This document shows positions 5,408-7,721 of a stretch of 7,721 nt of DNA, in pieces. The stretch is from Anaerolineae bacterium. GTDB lineage: Bacteria; Chloroflexota; Anaerolineae; Anaerolineales; Villigracilaceae. The notes under the pieces are model-generated. The model did no database searches and was not told the origin of the DNA. It worked only from the letters and a program-made list of their open reading frames with translations. The DNA is taken from contig JAFLCF010000193.1 of NCBI GenBank assembly GCA_017303735.1, positions 1 to 7,721 on the forward strand. Direction: 5' to 3'. Position numbers and translations under genes: made by a program. The number at the start of each line of letters is the position of its first letter. Position 1 is the stretch's first letter.

Positions 5408-6913
5408 GCGTTTGGATAGATATTTATAAAAGAAAGTCTGCCTTACATTGGCAATGAAATTTTGTGAGAGTTCATCGGTCATGAATTTGAGTGTGGGCAA
5501 GGCGTCAGCGGTGAGAATGCCTGGGTGTTCCAACTCAGGTGCGGTTGGCGCAGCGAGGCGGGTGATCGGGTCGGTGGAGAAGTCACAGCCGCAATTATCC
5601 GGTTGAACGAAATAATAATCGTACGTGCGATAGACGGAGCGGTTGATTTCGTAGATAGGGGTGAAAGAGCCTAAGAGAAGTAAACAGTAACCAGTAACCA
5701 GTATAAGGCGTGGGGTGGATTTGTTGAAGATAGTTTCGCCTGTCATTAGCATGAGATAAAAAAGCGGGGCGATGGAGGCGCGCATGACGAAGTCGCGGTC
5801 GCTGCCGAGTTGGATGAATGGAATGACGGCAAGGAGAACGCCGGTGATGATCCAACGCGGGTCTTTGTATTTGGATGGGGCAAGGAGGAGCCAGAGAATG
5901 CCGCCTTCGAGTAGGAAGAAGGCGAGGAATTTGGTGAATGGGATGGATTGGAATCCGCGAGATTGGGCGGCGGTGTTGGCAGTGAAAAAGAAAGCGGAAA
6001 GAAGAAAGATGATGAGGGTGGAGAGGATAGTGGCTGGGTTGAGATTTTTGAATGGAGATTTGAAGTCGGTTTGTTTGACGAGTTCGATGAGGATGTAAGG
6101 GAGGAGTCCCACCGAAGCGAGGGGAGCGAAGAAGAAGCAGAGGGAGAAGAGAAATAGTTTATTGGTAATAGGTATTTGGTAATTGGCTGATTGACGTTCA
6201 TCCGCAAGCATAGCAATACATAGCCAGGCAGGAATGGCTTGATTGAAAACCCAAAACAATTGGGTCGTGAACGATGAGTATTGCAAATTCCCTGCCCAGG
6301 TTTCGAGGTGGGTGATGGGAGGGAAGATGGTCGGATACTCTTGCGGGAAGAAAATCGTGCCGAAGATGTCGAGTCCGCTGAAGAGGATGAGGAGCAGGGT
6401 GGCTTTGAGGTTGGAGGTTTTTAGGATGTTACCGAGATGATGAGTAATGAGTAACAAGCCGAGGAGTGACCAGATGAAGAGGGCGAAGTTGGCAATCTGC
6501 CAGTTGGTGATTTTTGCAACGAGAGCCGAAGGCAGCCAGAAGCCGACGTAGTATACGAGCATCTTGATCGGTCCGCTTTCGGGTTGGGCGTAGTAGACGG
6601 GCCAATTGAAGTTCATCAGATCGCGGAAGACGACATTGCGCCAGTTATGGTCCCAGTTTTGGAAGGCGTAGCCGCCGATGCCGGATGTCAGTAACCAGAG
6701 AGCAGTAAGCAGTAGCCAGTAAATGGTTGATGGTGAATAGTGAATAGTGAATAGTGAGTAGTGAGTAGTAGACGATTGTTTGAGGAGTTGCCAGAGAGTA
6801 AAGAGCATAATTAACGCAAGTGGGATAGCGATGGTGAGACGGACCCAGCCGAAGAGGAAGAGGATGAAGGGGAGGGTGAGATAGAGGATGGAGAGTTGGT
6901 GGGCTTTGCTCAA
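5405..6913 (-). CDS. Large polytopic membrane protein, possibly GT-C glycosyltransferase-like
   Basis: This 502-residue protein is dominated by roughly ten to twelve hydrophobic segments and ends in a soluble C-terminal part from about residue 420 (YEINRSVYRTYDYYF..., with CGCDFSTDP). After the second or third helix there is an external-loop pattern, GGYAFQNWDHNWRNVVFRDLMNFNWPVYY (beginning near residue 80). It resembles the first extracytoplasmic loop of GT-C-like membrane proteins, where acidic residues serve catalysis. This resemblance and the glycosyltransferase-like upstream gene are the only clues to function. The start is uncertain. No ATG precedes residue 36, which would remove the first helices. 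The TTG at 6911-6913 retains them and has GAGGA 7 bases upstream, both lying in a palindromic repeat. Four period-7 DNA tracts fall inside the gene, encoding residues near 48-75, 154-160, 240-253 and 404-412. Confidence 0.72.
   Translation of the reverse strand: MSKAHQLSILYLTLPFILFLFGWVRLTIAIPLALIMLFTLWQLLKQSSTTHYSLFTIHYSPSTIYWLLLTALWLLTSGIGGYAFQNWDHNWRNVVFRDLMNFNWPVYYAQPESGPIKMLVYYVGFWLPSALVAKITNWQIANFALFIWSLLGLLLITHHLGNILKTSNLKATLLLILFSGLDIFGTIFFPQEYPTIFPPITHLETWAGNLQYSSFTTQLFWVFNQAIPAWLCIAMLADERQSANYQIPITNKLFLFSLCFFFAPLASVGLLPYILIELVKQTDFKSPFKNLNPATILSTLIIFLLSAFFFTANTAAQSRGFQSIPFTKFLAFFLLEGGILWLLLAPSKYKDPRWIITGVLLAVIPFIQLGSDRDFVMRASIAPLFYLMLMTGETIFNKSTPRLILVTGYCLLLLGSFTPIYEINRSVYRTYDYYFVQPDNCGCDFSTDPITRLAAPTAPELEHPGILTADALPTLKFMTDELSQNFIANVRQTFFYKYLSKR
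5678..5705 (-). repeat. Period-7 repeat tract inside the 502-residue protein gene (3-4 units)
   Basis: Plus-strand units are AAGTAAA, CAGTAAC, CAGTAAC and CAGTATA. The middle two are identical. The tract encodes part of a hydrophobic helix near residues 404-412 (LVTGYCLL). Confidence 0.6.
6155..6196 (-). repeat. Period-7 repeat tract inside the 502-residue protein gene (about 6 units)
   Basis: Plus-strand units are TAGTTTA, TTGGTAA, TAGGTAT, TTGGTAA, TTGGCTG and ATTGACG, with TTGGTAA occurring twice and the last unit weak. It encodes a polar loop (RQSANYQIPITNKL, residues 240-253) between two membrane segments. Confidence 0.6.
6434..6454 (-). repeat. Short period-7 repeat inside the 502-residue protein gene (3 units)
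   Basis: Plus-strand units are GAGATGA, TGAGTAA and TGAGTAA; the last two are identical. It encodes LLITHHL at residues 154-160. It is short, and on its own could be chance. Confidence 0.45.
6689..6772 (-). repeat. Longest period-7 repeat tract (12 units) inside the 502-residue protein gene
   Basis: Twelve consecutive 7-base units without a gap drift from CAGTAAC-like forms (CAGTAAG, CAGTAGC, CAGTAAA) through TGGTTGA and TGGTGAA to TAGTGAA (twice), TAGTGAG (twice) and TAGTAGA. Three units make 21 bases, so the encoded protein repeats every 7 residues: STTHYSL, FTIHYSP, STIYWLL, LTALWLL (residues 48-75). The tract covers a loop and the start of a membrane helix. Confidence 0.8.
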
Positions 6914-6949
6914 GGCGGCGTCCTCGCCGCCGGGGACGGCGGCTTGAGC
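6908..6949 (-). repeat. GC-rich palindromic repeat, copy 2 (at a gene junction)
   Basis: These 42 bases are bounded by the inverted repeat GCTCAAG (6908-6914) and CTTGAGC (6943-6949), with GCCGCC/GGCGGC stems inside. On the minus strand, 35 of the first 36 bases match copy 1 at 1365-1400. It fills nearly all of the 40-base gap between the stop of the upstream glycosyltransferase-like gene and the TTG start of the 502-residue protein, and that TTG is part of the terminal inverted repeat. Confidence 0.75.
6921..6925 (-). promoter_or_regulatory. Shine-Dalgarno-like GAGGA within the palindromic repeat
   Basis: GAGGA on the minus strand lies 7 bases before the TTG at 6911-6913, the only start that keeps the first membrane helices of the 502-residue protein. 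It is part of the repeat sequence. Pairing with 16S rRNA would be short (about four bases), so this is tentative. Confidence 0.4.
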
Positions 6950-6953
6950 GTAT

Positions 6954-7721
6954 CTATTGTCGCTCGTAGATGATGTAATCTTCGCGTTCCATTGTAACGG
7001 AATAATTCTCAGCGAGAAATGCGCGCAGTTCGGGAAAGTCTCGTGTGGTGTCTTCGCCGGAGACCCAGGGCTTGTCTATTGCGGTGACTTCGATGATGAA
7101 GCGCGGCTTGGATTCACCCAGTTGAGTCATGAAGTCTGCGCGCAGGGATTGGATGTAGGGATTCGATACGTGATGATAGAAATAAAAATCGAAGACATAC
7201 GATGTGGCAATGGGAGCGCGATTTTCCAGCATGGCGAGGAGGGAGCCGCCGGTCCAATCTAAGGCTTGGACTTGGTCGCCGGGTTCGAGGTTCTTTTCAA
7301 GGAAGGTTGATATTTGCGTGGCGCGGTCTGCGGCGATGGCGATGTCTTTGCCTTGGAGTTGGCGGAGGAAGGTTTGGGAGGGTTTTACTGTGAGGAGAAT
7401 GGTGAGAAGGAGAATGATGGAAGGTAAATAGTGAATAGTGAATGGTAAATGGTTGGTAGTTGATGATTGGTGGTTGATTGTTAGAGATGCAACGAGGATG
7501 ATGGTGTAGATGAAAGGGATGTAGTGATACGGGAAGAACTGTCCTGTTAGGGCGGGGTAGAGGGCGTAGATGGCAGCGAGGCTGGCGAGGAGGTAGGCTT
7601 GACGATTGCGATTGAGATAAATACCAAATGCGGCGGGGATGAGCCAGAGTCCGCTGCCGCCGAGACGCCATGTTTGGTCTAGCAGGTAAGCTATTCTTTC
7701 ATCTGACGGGGTGATTGCCAT
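6954..7721 (-). CDS. Glycosyltransferase-like polytopic membrane protein, C-terminal part
   Basis: The 255 visible residues begin with a methionine codon on the very last bases of the window, so this is probably an internal methionine and the gene continues beyond the edge. Up to about residue 112 there are several membrane helices (GSGLWLIPAAFGIYL, AYLLASLAAIYALY, FIYTIILVASL, SIILLLTILLTV). A soluble C-terminal domain follows, with LEPGDQVQALDWTGGSLLAML, VFDFYFYHHVSNPYIQSLRADF, PRFIIEV and KPWVSGEDTTRDFPELRAFL. This tail resembles that of GT39/PMT-like dolichol- or polyprenyl-phosphate-dependent glycosyltransferases in Chloroflexota as I remember them; their catalytic N-terminal loop would be outside the window. 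A 63-base period-7 tract encodes residues 80-100 between two helices. The stop is TAG at 6954-6956, followed by the palindromic repeat and the next membrane-protein gene. The glycosyltransferase call is moderate inference. Confidence 0.65.
   Translation of the reverse strand: MAITPSDERIAYLLDQTWRLGGSGLWLIPAAFGIYLNRNRQAYLLASLAAIYALYPALTGQFFPYHYIPFIYTIILVASLTINHQSSTTNHLPFTIHYLPSIILLLTILLTVKPSQTFLRQLQGKDIAIAADRATQISTFLEKNLEPGDQVQALDWTGGSLLAMLENRAPIATSYVFDFYFYHHVSNPYIQSLRADFMTQLGESKPRFIIEVTAIDKPWVSGEDTTRDFPELRAFLAENYSVTMEREDYIIYERQ
7422..7484 (-). repeat. Period-7 repeat tract (9 units) inside the glycosyltransferase-like gene
   Basis: Plus-strand units are AGGTAAA, TAGTGAA, TAGTGAA, TGGTAAA, TGGTTGG, TAGTTGA, TGATTGG, TGGTTGA and TTGTTAG. 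TAGTGAA units also occur in the tract at 6689-6772. The encoded loop shows a 7-residue repeat (TINHQSS, TTNHLPF, TIHYLPS). Confidence 0.78.

Noticed and set aside
5746..6216. Ser/Pro-rich 156-residue open frame on the minus strand
   Set aside because: It is a shadow of the 502-residue membrane protein in another frame; its low-complexity composition reflects the pyrimidine-rich coding strand.
6689..6772. CRISPR array or direct repeats with spacers
   Set aside because: The units are 7 bases, contiguous and without spacers, and they lie inside an open reading frame.
7297..7671. 124-residue His/Pro/Arg-rich open frame on the minus strand
   Set aside because: It is a shadow of the glycosyltransferase-like gene, with no family resemblance and no ribosome-binding site.

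Overview
The window looks like ordinary chromosome from a Chloroflexota bacterium, most likely of the Anaerolineae. I infer this from the mix of gene families (a DUF6391-like protein, a hydrophobic glycosyltransferase-like protein, short MGMT-like proteins), moderate GC content and GC-rich palindromic repeats between genes. No rRNA or tRNA gene lets me confirm it. I see no phage, insertion sequence, CRISPR array or RNA gene. No stretch above 300 bases lacks a gene.

Left arm, plus strand (1-2948): the C-terminal end of an MFS efflux-type transporter, a tRNA-dihydrouridine synthase, a small DUF6391-like membrane-associated protein, and the DNA polymerase III delta subunit (holA). The dihydrouridine synthase and the DUF6391-like gene each have a perfect TATAAT box ending only 7 or 6 bases before the ATG and no Shine-Dalgarno sequence, which suggests leaderless mRNAs. 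holA converges on the next gene, and their stop codons overlap (2945-2948).

Right arm, minus strand (7721 down to 2945), in transcription order: the C-terminal part of a polytopic glycosyltransferase-like protein (cut by the window edge), a 502-residue polytopic membrane protein, two tandem alkyltransferase-like (ATL) proteins of the MGMT family, an uncharacterised alpha/beta-hydrolase-like protein, a small membrane protein, and an ABM-domain monooxygenase-like protein. Spacings are 13-74 bases, so much of this may be co-transcribed. Most of these genes carry visible Shine-Dalgarno sequences, unlike the plus-strand genes.

The least expected content is repetitive. (1) A GC-rich palindromic element occurs once inside the 3' end of the dihydrouridine synthase gene (1365-1400) and once in the opposite orientation, filling the junction between the two large membrane-protein genes (6908-6949), where it appears to supply a TTG start and a Shine-Dalgarno-like GAGGA. 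A related palindrome with 9-base terminal inverted repeats (1911-1964) supplies the stop codon of the DUF6391-like gene. (2) Six degenerate tracts with a 7-base period lie between 5373 and 7484. Five are inside coding sequence and encode recognisable heptapeptide repeats, including a similar peptide in two neighbouring genes. The two ATL proteins also differ at the position of the arginine finger. I found no obvious new multi-gene defence or metabolic system; the repeat families are the best candidates for undescribed biology here.
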